A stretch of DNA of 13,183 bases from positions 1 through 13,183 of the forward strand of contig JAHEHB010000121.1 of the NCBI GenBank assembly GCA_024644775.1. Reading direction: 5' to 3'. The translations under genes and the position numbers were made by a program. Positions within the stretch are counted from its first letter, which is position 1. Each line of letters starts with the position of its first letter. The DNA is from Deltaproteobacteria bacterium. GTDB lineage: Bacteria > Desulfobacterota > Desulfobacteria > Desulfobacterales > SURF-15. Positions 6,543-13,183 of the stretch are shown piece by piece. The notes under the pieces are model-generated. The model was not told the DNA's origin. It ran no database searches and was given only the letters and a program-made list of their open reading frames with translations.

Positions 6543-7826
6543 ATGATCACACGATTTATTAAAAGCATGACAACGTCCCGAATCAGCATTCAATCCGCAA
6601 AAAATCCGTCCATGGTTCCGCAGACCCTACCGTCGCCGACACAGGTGACCCTGTATTTTGACGGTTTGACAGAAGATAAGGAATCTTGCATCCTGAAAGA
6701 AAGTGATTCGGTAAAAACCGGCCAAAAGCTGCTACTGTCGGAATCGAGCGAAACCTATGTCATCTCATCTGTCACCGGAGCGGTTGCCGCCATTTATCCT
6801 TACACCGGGGATTTTGGTCGAAAGTATACCGCTGTGGTGGTTGACCGATCAGAAGATGAGGAAATAGACGATGGATTCGCATCGGTTCACGAGAGCCCTA
6901 CCTTGGAAAATGCCGCAAGTTTCCTTTGCAACGCGCCTGGAAAGCCTCGGCTTGATTTATTTTCGAACACCGAAAAACCGATCCAGACGATTATTGTATA
7001 CGGACTTGACAACGATGTGCTGGTTACGACCAATCAGTATTTCGTTACTGCCAAAATCGAAGCCATCAAATCGGGCATTGAAATACTTAAGAAAATTACC
7101 GGAATTGAAAACATCATCATTGTGGTTCCGCGAAACGTCGTGCAGGGGTACGGAGATATCGGTGCAGACATGAAAGCGGTGGATGCCGAGTATCCGGCAA
7201 CCCTGCCGCACAGCATCATATGGAATGTCTTGGATCAGGAGATTCCCGCGGGAAAAAACTTTGAAGACCTAGGGATCGCTTTTTTGACTGCAGAAGCGGT
7301 GGCATCTATCGGTACGGCGTTTGAGACAGGGCAGATCCCGGTGACAAAGACATTAACCGTTATTCAAAAAGACGGGAGCCAGTCGTTGATAACTGCCCGT
7401 ATCGGAACCCCCATAACTGATATCTTCACCGCTCTCGGGGAAACGGCGAACGAAGGGGATCGAATAATTGTCGGTGGCCCCATGAGAGGATCTTGCATTT
7501 ACTCGGAAAGCTATCCGGTGCGACCGGATACGGATGCCCTGTTTATTCAGGATAAAGGGGATATTGCACTGGTTTCCGACTATCCCTGCATCAACTGCGG
7601 GGAATGCGTAAGGGTGTGCCCGGCAAAGATATCGGTAAATATGCTCGTTCGATTCCTTGAGGCGGGTCAATACGAGGCGGCTGCGGATCAGTATGATCTG
7701 GATTCCTGCATCGACTGTGGCCTTTGCAGCTTTGTCTGTGTTTCGAAAATTCCGATTTTCCAATATATCCGACTGGCAAATTATGAACTCAGCCGCACCC
7801 AATCAGCGGAGGAATCAAATGGTTGA
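6543..7826 (+). CDS. rnfC: RnfC, electron transport complex subunit with a degenerate NADH/FMN site
   Basis: RnfC is normally the cytoplasmic subunit that carries FMN, two [4Fe-4S] clusters and the NADH site. The 427-aa product has the biotinyl/lipoyl-like N-terminal region (about 45-100: DSVKTGQKLL, SSVTGAVAAI), the SLBB-like segment (ARIGTPITDIFTALG, 285-299), VGGPMRG (310-316) and two clusters CX2CX2CX3C (Cys349, 352, 355, 359 and Cys389, 392, 395, 399). The glycine-rich GLGGAGFPT loop expected near 115-130 is absent (FASVHESPTLENAASF instead), and the INxAECEPY motif is replaced near 151-162 by IVYGLDNDVLVT. Direct NADH oxidation by this subunit is therefore doubtful. The start is ATG 6543 because GAGGGG lies 7 nt upstream; a longer GTG start at 6498 lacks this. 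The last 8 nt overlap rnfD. Confidence 0.9.
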   Translation: MITRFIKSMTTSRISIQSAKNPSMVPQTLPSPTQVTLYFDGLTEDKESCILKESDSVKTGQKLLLSESSETYVISSVTGAVAAIYPYTGDFGRKYTAVVVDRSEDEEIDDGFASVHESPTLENAASFLCNAPGKPRLDLFSNTEKPIQTIIVYGLDNDVLVTTNQYFVTAKIEAIKSGIEILKKITGIENIIIVVPRNVVQGYGDIGADMKAVDAEYPATLPHSIIWNVLDQEIPAGKNFEDLGIAFLTAEAVASIGTAFETGQIPVTKTLTVIQKDGSQSLITARIGTPITDIFTALGETANEGDRIIVGGPMRGSCIYSESYPVRPDTDALFIQDKGDIALVSDYPCINCGECVRVCPAKISVNMLVRFLEAGQYEAAADQYDLDSCIDCGLCSFVCVSKIPIFQYIRLANYELSRTQSAEESNG

Positions 7827-8778
7827 ACCCAAAAAGTTTATTGTTAGCCATGCACCGTTTTTGCATTCAGGCAATAATATCAGGGAACGTAATTACCATA
7901 CGATAATTGCAGCACTCCCCGCAGCAATCGCAGGTATTTATTACTATGGAATGCCGGCTGTAGCGGTATTATCACTTTCAATTGCATTTGCGATCATCTG
8001 GGAATATGCGTTTAACCGGGTGGCGAATTGCCCCGTCACCATCGACGACGGAAGCGCTGCACTGATCGGTTTGCTGCTTGGCATGCTCCTTCCGGCCACA
8101 TCCCCGTGGTGGTTGGTGATTGTCGGAACGTTTGTCGCAATTGTCGTGGGAAGACAAATATTCGGTGGCATCGGGGCAAATCCGTTTCATCCAACCCTGG
8201 TTGCAATGGCGATGTTGATGCTATCCTGGAAAGATTTTCTTAACTTCGACCAATCGTACCTCCATTACGAGTTTGATTTTACCACCACGTACCCCCTCAT
8301 CGCTTTGAAACACTTCGGAGCATCTGCCATCGAACCATTTGGCGTCGTTGATTTACTGTTAGGCAAACAAATCGGGGGTATCGGCTCGGTCTTCGGGCTC
8401 GGGCTGATTGCGGGAGGTATCTATCTTATCTACAAAGGGTTCATTCGGTGGGAGATTTCTTTGTCCTTTTTAGCCGGTGTATTCGTAACCGCACTCATTT
8501 TTTACGTTGCCGATTCGGGTCGTTTTGCGGGGCCTCTGTTTCATATGTGTGCCGGTTACACATTATTGGGTGCGTTTTTCCTTGCGACGGAAGACTCATC
8601 TTCACCGGTCAACTTTGTACCGATGCTCATCTATGGCGCGGGGTGTGGCGTGCTAACCGTCCTTATCCGGAGTATCGGAAAATTTCCCGACGGTGTGGTG
8701 TTTGCCATTCTGATTATGAATCTTATCAACCCGATTTTGGATAAAATTCGACCCAAAGCATTGGGAAAGGTAGTCTAA
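7819..8778 (+). CDS. rnfD: RnfD, integral membrane subunit, flavinylation motif altered
   Basis: RnfD is a multi-spanning inner-membrane subunit that normally carries covalent FMN and takes part in ion translocation. The 319-aa product is mostly hydrophobic, with about nine or ten membrane segments. Family signatures include SHAPFLHSGNNIRERNYHTI (10-29), FGGIGANPFHPT (115-126), the VVDLLLGKQIGGIGS region (176-190), LGAFFLATEDSSSPV (250-264) and GVLTVLIR (277-284). Around 152-163 the usual SGATPL motif is replaced by FTTTYPLIALK: an ungapped alignment puts Tyr158 at the flavin-bearing Thr, with Thr155-157 just before it. The start is ATG 7819 with GGAGG (7808-7812) 6 nt upstream, inside the end of rnfC. 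The frame is open to 7657, but that extension merely overlaps rnfC. Confidence 0.93.
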   Translation: MVEPKKFIVSHAPFLHSGNNIRERNYHTIIAALPAAIAGIYYYGMPAVAVLSLSIAFAIIWEYAFNRVANCPVTIDDGSAALIGLLLGMLLPATSPWWLVIVGTFVAIVVGRQIFGGIGANPFHPTLVAMAMLMLSWKDFLNFDQSYLHYEFDFTTTYPLIALKHFGASAIEPFGVVDLLLGKQIGGIGSVFGLGLIAGGIYLIYKGFIRWEISLSFLAGVFVTALIFYVADSGRFAGPLFHMCAGYTLLGAFFLATEDSSSPVNFVPMLIYGAGCGVLTVLIRSIGKFPDGVVFAILIMNLINPILDKIRPKALGKVV

Positions 8779-8779
8779 T

Positions 8780-9373
8780 ATGCGAGAGATGATTCAAATG
8801 GTCGTTGTGCTGACGGTGTTGAGCGCCGTATCAGGCGGGCTTCTTGCGAGCATTCGCAACGGAACGCAGGAGCAGATCGATAATCAAAAACTTGAATTCG
8901 TTCAAGGTCCTGCCATTCGTGAAATCCTCGCCGACGCTTCCAATGATCCCATTGTGGATCGGTTTGAGATCAGTGATACTGACCTCAAACGAAAGTTCTT
9001 TGTAGGCAAGTATGACGGGAAAGCCAATTCGGTGGCTTTTGAAACGTTTGGTAAGGGTTACGGAGGCGATGTGGGTGTAATGGTTGGTATTAACACTGAA
9101 GAAGATAAAATTCTGGGTGTCCGGGTCACCACCCATTCCGAAACCCCCGGTGTCGGTGCACGGGCCAAAACAGAACTCGATTTCGTGTCTCAATTCAAGG
9201 ATAAAGAATTATCAGATAGTTACAAAGTCAAAGGAGATGGAGGGCAAGTCGATGCCCTTTCGGGCGCTACGTTGACATCACGAGCCGTATCTGCCGCGCT
9301 GACAGACGCCGGTGGCGTTTATAAGCGCCATAAAGAGCAGATCAAAGAAAATTTGACAAAATTCGGAAAGTAG
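8780..9373 (+). CDS. rnfG: RnfG, periplasmic flavoprotein subunit
   Basis: RnfG is a membrane-anchored subunit with a periplasmic domain that carries FMN bound through a phosphoester to Thr. The 197-aa product has one N-terminal membrane segment (about 6-24), then an FMN-binding domain with FGKGYGGDVGVMVGI (90-104), THSETPGVGARA (118-129) and the flavinylation motif DALSGATLTS (158-167), where Thr164 is the predicted attachment site. The motif is complete, unlike the corresponding site in RnfD. The transferase ApbE that would attach the flavin is not in the window. The gene starts 1 nt after the rnfD stop with AAAGG (8766-8770) 9 nt upstream, so the two are probably coupled. Confidence 0.95.
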   Translation: MREMIQMVVVLTVLSAVSGGLLASIRNGTQEQIDNQKLEFVQGPAIREILADASNDPIVDRFEISDTDLKRKFFVGKYDGKANSVAFETFGKGYGGDVGVMVGINTEEDKILGVRVTTHSETPGVGARAKTELDFVSQFKDKELSDSYKVKGDGGQVDALSGATLTSRAVSAALTDAGGVYKRHKEQIKENLTKFGK

Positions 9374-9382
9374 GTGAAAAAG

Positions 9383-9988
9383 ATGGCAAAGTCGCTCGTT
9401 CAAGAGTTTACAAAGGGACTGTGGGATGAAATACCCCCCTTTCGTCTGGTGCTGGGGCTCTGCCCCACCCTTGCAGTAACCAAAACGTTGGAAAACGGCT
9501 ATGGGATGGGGATCGCTACGACATTTGTGCTGGTCTGTTCGAATGTTCTGGTTTCAGCCTTAAGAAACGTTATTCCCTCAAAGGTTCGAATTGCTTGTTT
9601 TATTTTGGTCATTGCGACATTTGTGACTGTGGTAGAGCTCCTCATGCAGGCATATACCTATCCGTTGTTTCTGAAACTCGGTATCTTCATCCCGCTGATT
9701 GTCGTAAACTGCATCGTTTTGGGTCGATCCGAAGCCTTTGCTTCCAAAAACGGGGTCGTCCCGTCACTTCTGGATGGATTGGGAATCGGTGTCGGATTTA
9801 CGATCGCACTGGCGGTTTTGGGCACTGTCAGGGAAGTGTTCGGAAACGGGACCATAACATTTTACGAAAACGCCATTGATTTATTTGGTCCGTCGTTTCA
9901 ACCCTTTCGTTTTATGATCGAAGCACCCGGTGCGTTTGTGTGCCTCGGGCTGATGCTTTGCTTCATGAATCTTGTCGGAAAAAAGTAG
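9383..9988 (+). CDS. rnfE: RnfE, integral membrane subunit
   Basis: RnfE and RnfA are homologous membrane proteins of inverted topology that together bind an intramembrane [2Fe-2S] cluster and pass electrons across the bilayer. The 201-aa product shows FTKGLWDEIPPFRLVLGLCPTLAV in two halves (9-20 and 21-32), with Cys27, and VNCIVLGRSEAFA (108-120), with Cys110; these are the conserved cluster ligands. About six membrane segments are visible. ATG 9383 is preferred because TAGGTG (9371-9376) lies 6 nt upstream and overlaps the rnfG stop. GTG 9374, directly after that stop, would add only three residues (MKK). Length is typical. Confidence 0.95.
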   Translation: MAKSLVQEFTKGLWDEIPPFRLVLGLCPTLAVTKTLENGYGMGIATTFVLVCSNVLVSALRNVIPSKVRIACFILVIATFVTVVELLMQAYTYPLFLKLGIFIPLIVVNCIVLGRSEAFASKNGVVPSLLDGLGIGVGFTIALAVLGTVREVFGNGTITFYENAIDLFGPSFQPFRFMIEAPGAFVCLGLMLCFMNLVGKK

Positions 9989-9998
9989 GAGAATATCC

Positions 9999-10574
9999 AT
10001 GGGCGATTATGTTGTTTTAGTCGTAAGTTGTGTTCTCGTAAATAATATTTTGCTGATACAGTATTTGGGGAATTGTCCCTTTCTGGGCACGTCTAAAAAA
10101 ATGGAAACCGCTGTGGGAATGGCAATGGCGGTCGTTTTTGTTTTGGTGATGGCTGGTGCCATCACGTGGATCACCGATACCTATTTTCTGAAAAAATTTG
10201 ACCTGGAATTTTTACGAACGATTGCATTTATCGTGGTTATCGCATCGCTGGTTCAGTTTGTTGAAATGTTTTTAAAAAAAAGCATTCCGGCGTTGTATGC
10301 CGGCCTTGGAATCTTTCTACCACTGATTACTACCAACTGTGCCGTAATGGGTGTGTGTCTGATCAATGTCAACGAGGAATACACATTTTTAGAAACCATC
10401 GTTTCATCATTTGCCTATGCTGTCGGCTTCGGCCTTGCGCTCATTTTGTTCGCCGGTGTCAGAGAACGCATTCTTTTGGCCAGGGTACCAAAGCCCCTTC
10501 AGGATACCTCGATTGGCCTTGTTACAGCAGGAATGTTATCCCTTGCGTTTTTTGCATTTAAAGGAATGGTTTAA
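9999..10574 (+). CDS. rnfA: RnfA, integral membrane subunit
   Basis: RnfA pairs with RnfE around the intramembrane [2Fe-2S] cluster. The 191-aa product has the canonical NNILLIQYLGNCPFLG (15-30, Cys26) and LITTNCAVMGVCL (109-121, Cys114) motifs, AGVRERI near the end, and six predicted membrane segments. The start is ATG 9999 with AGGAGA (9987-9992) 6 nt upstream; the open frame back to 9972 overlaps rnfE and lacks an SD. The gene lies 10 nt after rnfE. No terminator is visible after its stop, although a 272-nt gap separates it from rnfB. Confidence 0.96.
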   Translation: MGDYVVLVVSCVLVNNILLIQYLGNCPFLGTSKKMETAVGMAMAVVFVLVMAGAITWITDTYFLKKFDLEFLRTIAFIVVIASLVQFVEMFLKKSIPALYAGLGIFLPLITTNCAVMGVCLINVNEEYTFLETIVSSFAYAVGFGLALILFAGVRERILLARVPKPLQDTSIGLVTAGMLSLAFFAFKGMV

Positions 10575-10660
10575 AGCCGGTTGTCAATACCATCCACCAC
10601 TTTTTGTAACACCGTTCCTGCCCCGATATATGAGATTATTTCCGGATAGCCATCCCCAGT

Positions 10661-10696
10661 AAATTGTGATATTATTATAACCTTTGTCACAAGTTT
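10661..10696. repeat. Inverted repeat between rnfA and rnfB
   Basis: TTGTGA (10664-10669) is mirrored by TCACAA (10687-10692) across 17 nt. The arms extend to AAA (10661-10663) and TTT (10694-10696) with one unpaired base (10693). It could be a binding site for a dimeric regulator or an mRNA hairpin with an AT-rich loop. The half-site resembles that of CRP/FNR proteins, but the spacing is far too wide for that family. No U-tract follows. Confidence 0.4.
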
Positions 10697-10787
10697 CGCA
10701 TCCCAAATTCATTCGGTGCCTATTGATGGTTGTCGAATGATTCCGCCCATGAGGGAAGTGAAGACGAAATAATGATATTGATAACCT
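10661..10787. repeat. Imperfect direct repeat, two copies upstream of rnfB
   Basis: Copy 1 (10661-10683) and copy 2 (10767-10787) share the pattern AAAT-N2-TGATATT-N1/3-ATAACCT, with all 18 defined bases identical. Their starts are 106 nt apart, close to a whole number of helical turns (about ten). Copy 1 lies inside the inverted repeat. A pair of regulator sites is possible; chance similarity in AT-rich DNA cannot be excluded. Confidence 0.4.
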
Positions 10788-10835
10788 CGTAAAAAATAAT
10801 AAATGTGACCCTTTTCCGAGAGAAGAAATGATCCA

Positions 10836-10842
10836 GGGAGGT
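10836..10842 (+). promoter_or_regulatory. Strong Shine-Dalgarno for the GTG start of rnfB
   Basis: GGGAGGT ends 4 nt before GTG 10847. The next residues form the expected RnfB N-terminal membrane helix, and no ATG in this frame gives a better fit, so GTG is taken as the start. Confidence 0.82.
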
Positions 10843-10846
10843 TACG

Positions 10847-12919
10847 GTGACAGAAGCTGTCTTTTTCATGTTGGCCTTAGGCGTGGCCTGCGGTTTTGTG
10901 CTGAGTATCGCCTCAAAAGTATTTTACGTCTATGAAGATCCCCGTATCGCAGAGGTCGAGGGCTATCTGTCCGGCGCCAATTGTGGCGGATGCGGGTACA
11001 CGGGGTGTGCAGCCGCTGCGTCGGCTGTGGTGCGCGGGGAGGCAAAACCGAGTGTATGTATCATAGGCGGTATGGAATCGGTCGTTAATGTTGCCGGGGT
11101 GATGGGTTTGGACCCCGGGAGCGTCGAACCCCTAACATCGCTCAATACCTGTTTAGGTGGTGAACGAGCGGACGATAAATTCTACTATATGGGTATCAAC
11201 AGTTGCCGGGCGCTGGCAGCCTATTACGGTGGAAAACGGATTTGCCGTATCGGATGTTTGGGTTTGGGCGATTGTATTCGATCCTGTAATTTCGACGCTA
11301 TCAAGATGGGGGCCGAGGGATTTCCAGTGGTCGATGACGCAAGGTGTGTGGGATGTGGTGCATGCGAAAAAGCCTGTCCTAAAAATATATTGACGGTTCG
11401 AACCATGTCCGATCGACTCCTGCATTTCAACCAGAAAGACGATGCACTGGCGCCTTGCCGGCAGACCTGCCCAGCAGAAATCGATATTCCTGAATATATT
11501 GCCCAAATCAGAATGGGCGATTACGAGGGTGCCGTAAATACCATAAGAGAACGCAATCCGCTTCTGTTGGTCTGTGGTCGAATCTGTCCGCATCCCTGTG
11601 AAGACTACTGTCGACGGGGAATCGAGGATGAATCCGTGTCGATCAATCAACTGAAACGGTTTGTGGCCGATTTAGAAATGCATTCGGGGCGTCGATATCC
11701 GATTCCCTGTGCACCGTCAACCGGAAAGCATGTTGCCGTTATCGGTGGTGGGCCTGCCGGGCTGAGCTGCGCCTATTTTCTCCGAAGACTCGGGCACGAT
11801 GTAACGATATACGAGGCAATGCCGGAGCTTGGCGGTATGCTGAGATATGGTATTCCTGAATACAGACTCCCAAAGGAAGTTTTGGACTGGGAGATCGAAA
11901 GTATCTTAAACCTCGGGGTTCAGGTTCATACCAATAGAAAATTCGGTGCGGATATCAACCTAAACTCTCTTATTTCAGATGGTTACGATGCCGTTTTTCT
12001 GGGTGTGGGGGCCTGGAAAGATTATAGCCTGGGCGTAGCAGGAGAAGACCTTGCCGGTTGTTACACCGGAATAGATTTTCTTTCAAGAGCCGGACTCGGG
12101 CAACCGGTACCCATCGGGCGAAGATGTGCCGTAATCGGCGGAGGAAATACCGCCATAGATTGTGTTCGAACGTTGGTTCGTTTGGGGGCAGAAGAGGTCT
12201 TCATCATTTATCGGAGAACACGAGCAGAGATGCCGGCGAATGAGGTAGAGATCGATGCCGCAGAGGAAGAGGGGGTAAAGTTCCACTTCTTAGCCGCGCC
12301 GGTCCAAGTATTGGGAAATGAAAACCATAAGGTCACGCACCTTGAGTACTTAAAAATGAAACTCGGAGAGCCGGATGCCAGTGGAAGGCGTCGTCCAGTG
12401 CCCATCAAAGGATCGGAAACGGCCATGGAGCTGGATATGATTATAACCGCTATCGGCCAGAGCCCTGACTTGTCTTTTAAAGAAAACGGAGAACAATTGT
12501 CAGATCTCAGAACCACCCGATGGAATACCATTGAAGCCGTGCATCCTGAAACCATGCAAACCACGATTCCCAACGTGTATACAGGGGGAGACGCTGCCAC
12601 CGGTGCATCACTGGTGGTTGAAGCAATCGGTGGGGGAAGAAGAGCCGCCAGGGCCATTCATCTGTATCTGGGTGAGGAGTCTGTCACACCGCCTGAAAAA
12701 TCATTGTTTAAAAAACACATATCGGAATCTCTCTTCGACCGCGTAGAGGGCATCAAGAAAAAACCAAGGACGAAAATGCCTGAGCTTCCCGTGGCAGATC
12801 GGATTAATTCGTTTGAAGAAGTCGATCTCGTGATTAGCGAAGCGGAAGCGCTGGCAGAATCCAACCGATGCCTATACTGCTGCAGACTCTGTTACAATAA
12901 AGATAAAGACGTTGCTTAG
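10847..12919 (+). CDS. rnfB: RnfB fused to a GltD/NfnB-like NAD(P)H flavoprotein
   Basis: RnfB is the ferredoxin-accepting subunit and is usually about 190-330 aa; this product has 690. Residues 1-29 form a membrane anchor. Cys46, 49, 54 and 71 (GANCGGCGYTGC) are the RnfB [4Fe-4S] domain. A ferredoxin-like domain follows (Cys133, 137, 143, 147 and Cys167, 170, 173, 177). From about 200 the protein is GltD-like: an Fe-S domain (Cys204, 208, 243, 247, 251, 255), an FAD Rossmann fold VIGGGPAGLSCAYFL (298-312), a pyridine-nucleotide fold VIGGGNTAIDCVRTL (429-443) followed by IIYRR, the FAD-pyrophosphate motif YTGGDAATGASLVVEAI (578-594), and a terminal cluster CLYCCRLC (675-682). All nucleotide-binding motifs are intact. 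IIYRR resembles NADPH-binding relatives, so NADP(H) is likely but not shown. The single frame is uninterrupted. The fusion would give Rnf its own flavin and NAD(P)H site on the ferredoxin subunit. Confidence 0.93.
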   Translation: MTEAVFFMLALGVACGFVLSIASKVFYVYEDPRIAEVEGYLSGANCGGCGYTGCAAAASAVVRGEAKPSVCIIGGMESVVNVAGVMGLDPGSVEPLTSLNTCLGGERADDKFYYMGINSCRALAAYYGGKRICRIGCLGLGDCIRSCNFDAIKMGAEGFPVVDDARCVGCGACEKACPKNILTVRTMSDRLLHFNQKDDALAPCRQTCPAEIDIPEYIAQIRMGDYEGAVNTIRERNPLLLVCGRICPHPCEDYCRRGIEDESVSINQLKRFVADLEMHSGRRYPIPCAPSTGKHVAVIGGGPAGLSCAYFLRRLGHDVTIYEAMPELGGMLRYGIPEYRLPKEVLDWEIESILNLGVQVHTNRKFGADINLNSLISDGYDAVFLGVGAWKDYSLGVAGEDLAGCYTGIDFLSRAGLGQPVPIGRRCAVIGGGNTAIDCVRTLVRLGAEEVFIIYRRTRAEMPANEVEIDAAEEEGVKFHFLAAPVQVLGNENHKVTHLEYLKMKLGEPDASGRRRPVPIKGSETAMELDMIITAIGQSPDLSFKENGEQLSDLRTTRWNTIEAVHPETMQTTIPNVYTGGDAATGASLVVEAIGGGRRAARAIHLYLGEESVTPPEKSLFKKHISESLFDRVEGIKKKPRTKMPELPVADRINSFEEVDLVISEAEALAESNRCLYCCRLCYNKDKDVA

Positions 12920-13183
12920 TCTTTCTTGCTCTCCGCCCTCAGATCGTGAATTATTTTCAGCATATCCTGGGGAATCGGGGACTCAAATGTCTTCCATTGT
13001 TCTGTTACAGGATGCGTAAACCCAAGGCGCCAGGCGTGCAACATCTGTCTGCCAGGTGAAATTCGATTACGGTCTTCCCTCCGACGACCGTAGACGGGGT
13101 CTCCGATAATTGGGTGCTGAATAGCAGAACAGTGAACTCGGATTTGGTGAGTGCGACCGGTCTTCAAATCAAGCTCCAGCAAT
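12916..13183 (-). CDS. RluD-type 23S rRNA pseudouridine synthase, C-terminal part only
   Basis: The frame runs off the right edge, so only about 88 C-terminal residues are seen. LELDLKTGRTHQIRVH, HPIIGDPVYG, and MLHAWRLGFTHPVT are conserved motifs of the RluA/RluC/RluD pseudouridine synthases, which isomerise uridines in rRNA. The catalytic HRLDxxTSG motif would lie outside the window, so the exact member cannot be fixed; RluD-like is the best guess. The gene converges on rnfB, and its TAA (12916-12918) overlaps the rnfB stop (12917-12919). Confidence 0.88.
   Translation of the reverse strand, partial: LLELDLKTGRTHQIRVHCSAIQHPIIGDPVYGRRREDRNRISPGRQMLHAWRLGFTHPVTEQWKTFESPIPQDMLKIIHDLRAESKKD

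Larger units (their letters stand above)
10575..10846. other. 272-nt gap between rnfA and rnfB
   Basis: This is the largest non-coding stretch in the window and is unusual inside an otherwise packed operon. I see no convincing gene on either strand. It holds an AT-rich inverted repeat, an imperfect direct repeat in two copies, and a weak promoter-like TTGTCA-N18-TGTAAC (10581-10610). No terminator with a U-tract follows rnfA. It probably carries a regulatory region for rnfB, or a long untranslated segment between the genes. Confidence 0.5.

Noticed and set aside
7353..7802. 149-codon open frame on the - strand within rnfC
   Set aside because: It mirrors the coding pattern of rnfC and has no family signature.
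7657..7818. Long N-terminal extension of rnfD
   Set aside because: It lies wholly within rnfC in another frame; ATG 7819 has GGAGG at ideal spacing and gives the normal RnfD length.
10581..10610. Promoter-like TTGTCA-N18-TGTAAC after rnfA
   Set aside because: The -10 match is only four of six and the spacing is long, so it is noted but not called as a promoter.
10411..10662. 83-codon frame spanning the end of rnfA and the gap
   Set aside because: Most of it is rnfA in another frame; there is no SD, and its product resembles nothing.
10664..10692. CRP/FNR site in the rnfA-rnfB gap
   Set aside because: The half-sites look similar, but they are 17 nt apart rather than the 4-6 nt these regulators need.
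10828..10900. ATG 10828 just before rnfB as an alternative start
   Set aside because: It is out of frame with rnfB and reads into coding sequence; GTG 10847 has the SD.
1..13183. CRISPR array, insertion sequence, tRNA or rRNA
   Set aside because: No regularly spaced repeats, transposase or terminal repeats, cloverleaf or rRNA sequence were recognised.

Overview
The window looks like a chromosomal segment from an anaerobic deltaproteobacterium (Desulfobacterota, most like the sulfate-reducing Desulfobacterales). This is an inference from three things: a division cluster in the order murB-ftsQ-ftsA-ftsZ, a multihaem c-type cytochrome placed directly before an rnfCDGEAB operon, and moderate base composition. 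No mobile element, CRISPR array, tRNA or rRNA was seen. Apart from the last fragment, every gene reads on the + strand.

Region 1 (1-4095) is the end of the division and cell-wall (dcw) cluster: the 3' part of murB, then ftsQ, ftsA and ftsZ. The genes are tightly packed. ftsQ starts 1 nt after murB, and ftsA starts at a TTG inside the end of ftsQ behind a perfect Shine-Dalgarno (SD). Between ftsA and ftsZ sits a 26-codon reading frame with its own perfect SD; its last two codons and stop (AGG AGG TGA) are themselves the ribosome-binding site of ftsZ.

Region 2 (4096-5935) starts with a near-consensus sigma-70 promoter (TTGACA-N17-GATAAT) overlapped by a perfect 10-bp palindrome. It drives a 587-aa B12-binding-type radical SAM protein of unknown substrate.

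Region 3 (6033-12919) is an Rnf ion-translocating electron-transfer operon preceded by a five-haem cytochrome c: cytochrome, rnfC, rnfD, rnfG, rnfE, rnfA, a 272-nt gap, then rnfB. The complex looks rewired. RnfC keeps its two [4Fe-4S] motifs but lacks the glycine-rich NADH loop and the acidic motif of the NADH/FMN site. RnfD lacks the flavinylated Thr motif. RnfG keeps its SGAT motif. RnfB is fused to a complete GltD/NfnB-like flavoprotein with two iron-sulfur motifs, FAD and NAD(P) Rossmann folds and a C-terminal Cys cluster. The simplest reading is that pyridine-nucleotide chemistry has moved from RnfC to RnfB, with the pentahaem cytochrome as a periplasmic electron partner. This coordinated loss and gain is the main candidate for a little-described system here.

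Region 4 (12916-13183) is the 3' end of an RluD-type pseudouridine synthase gene on the - strand. It converges on rnfB, and the two stop codons overlap.
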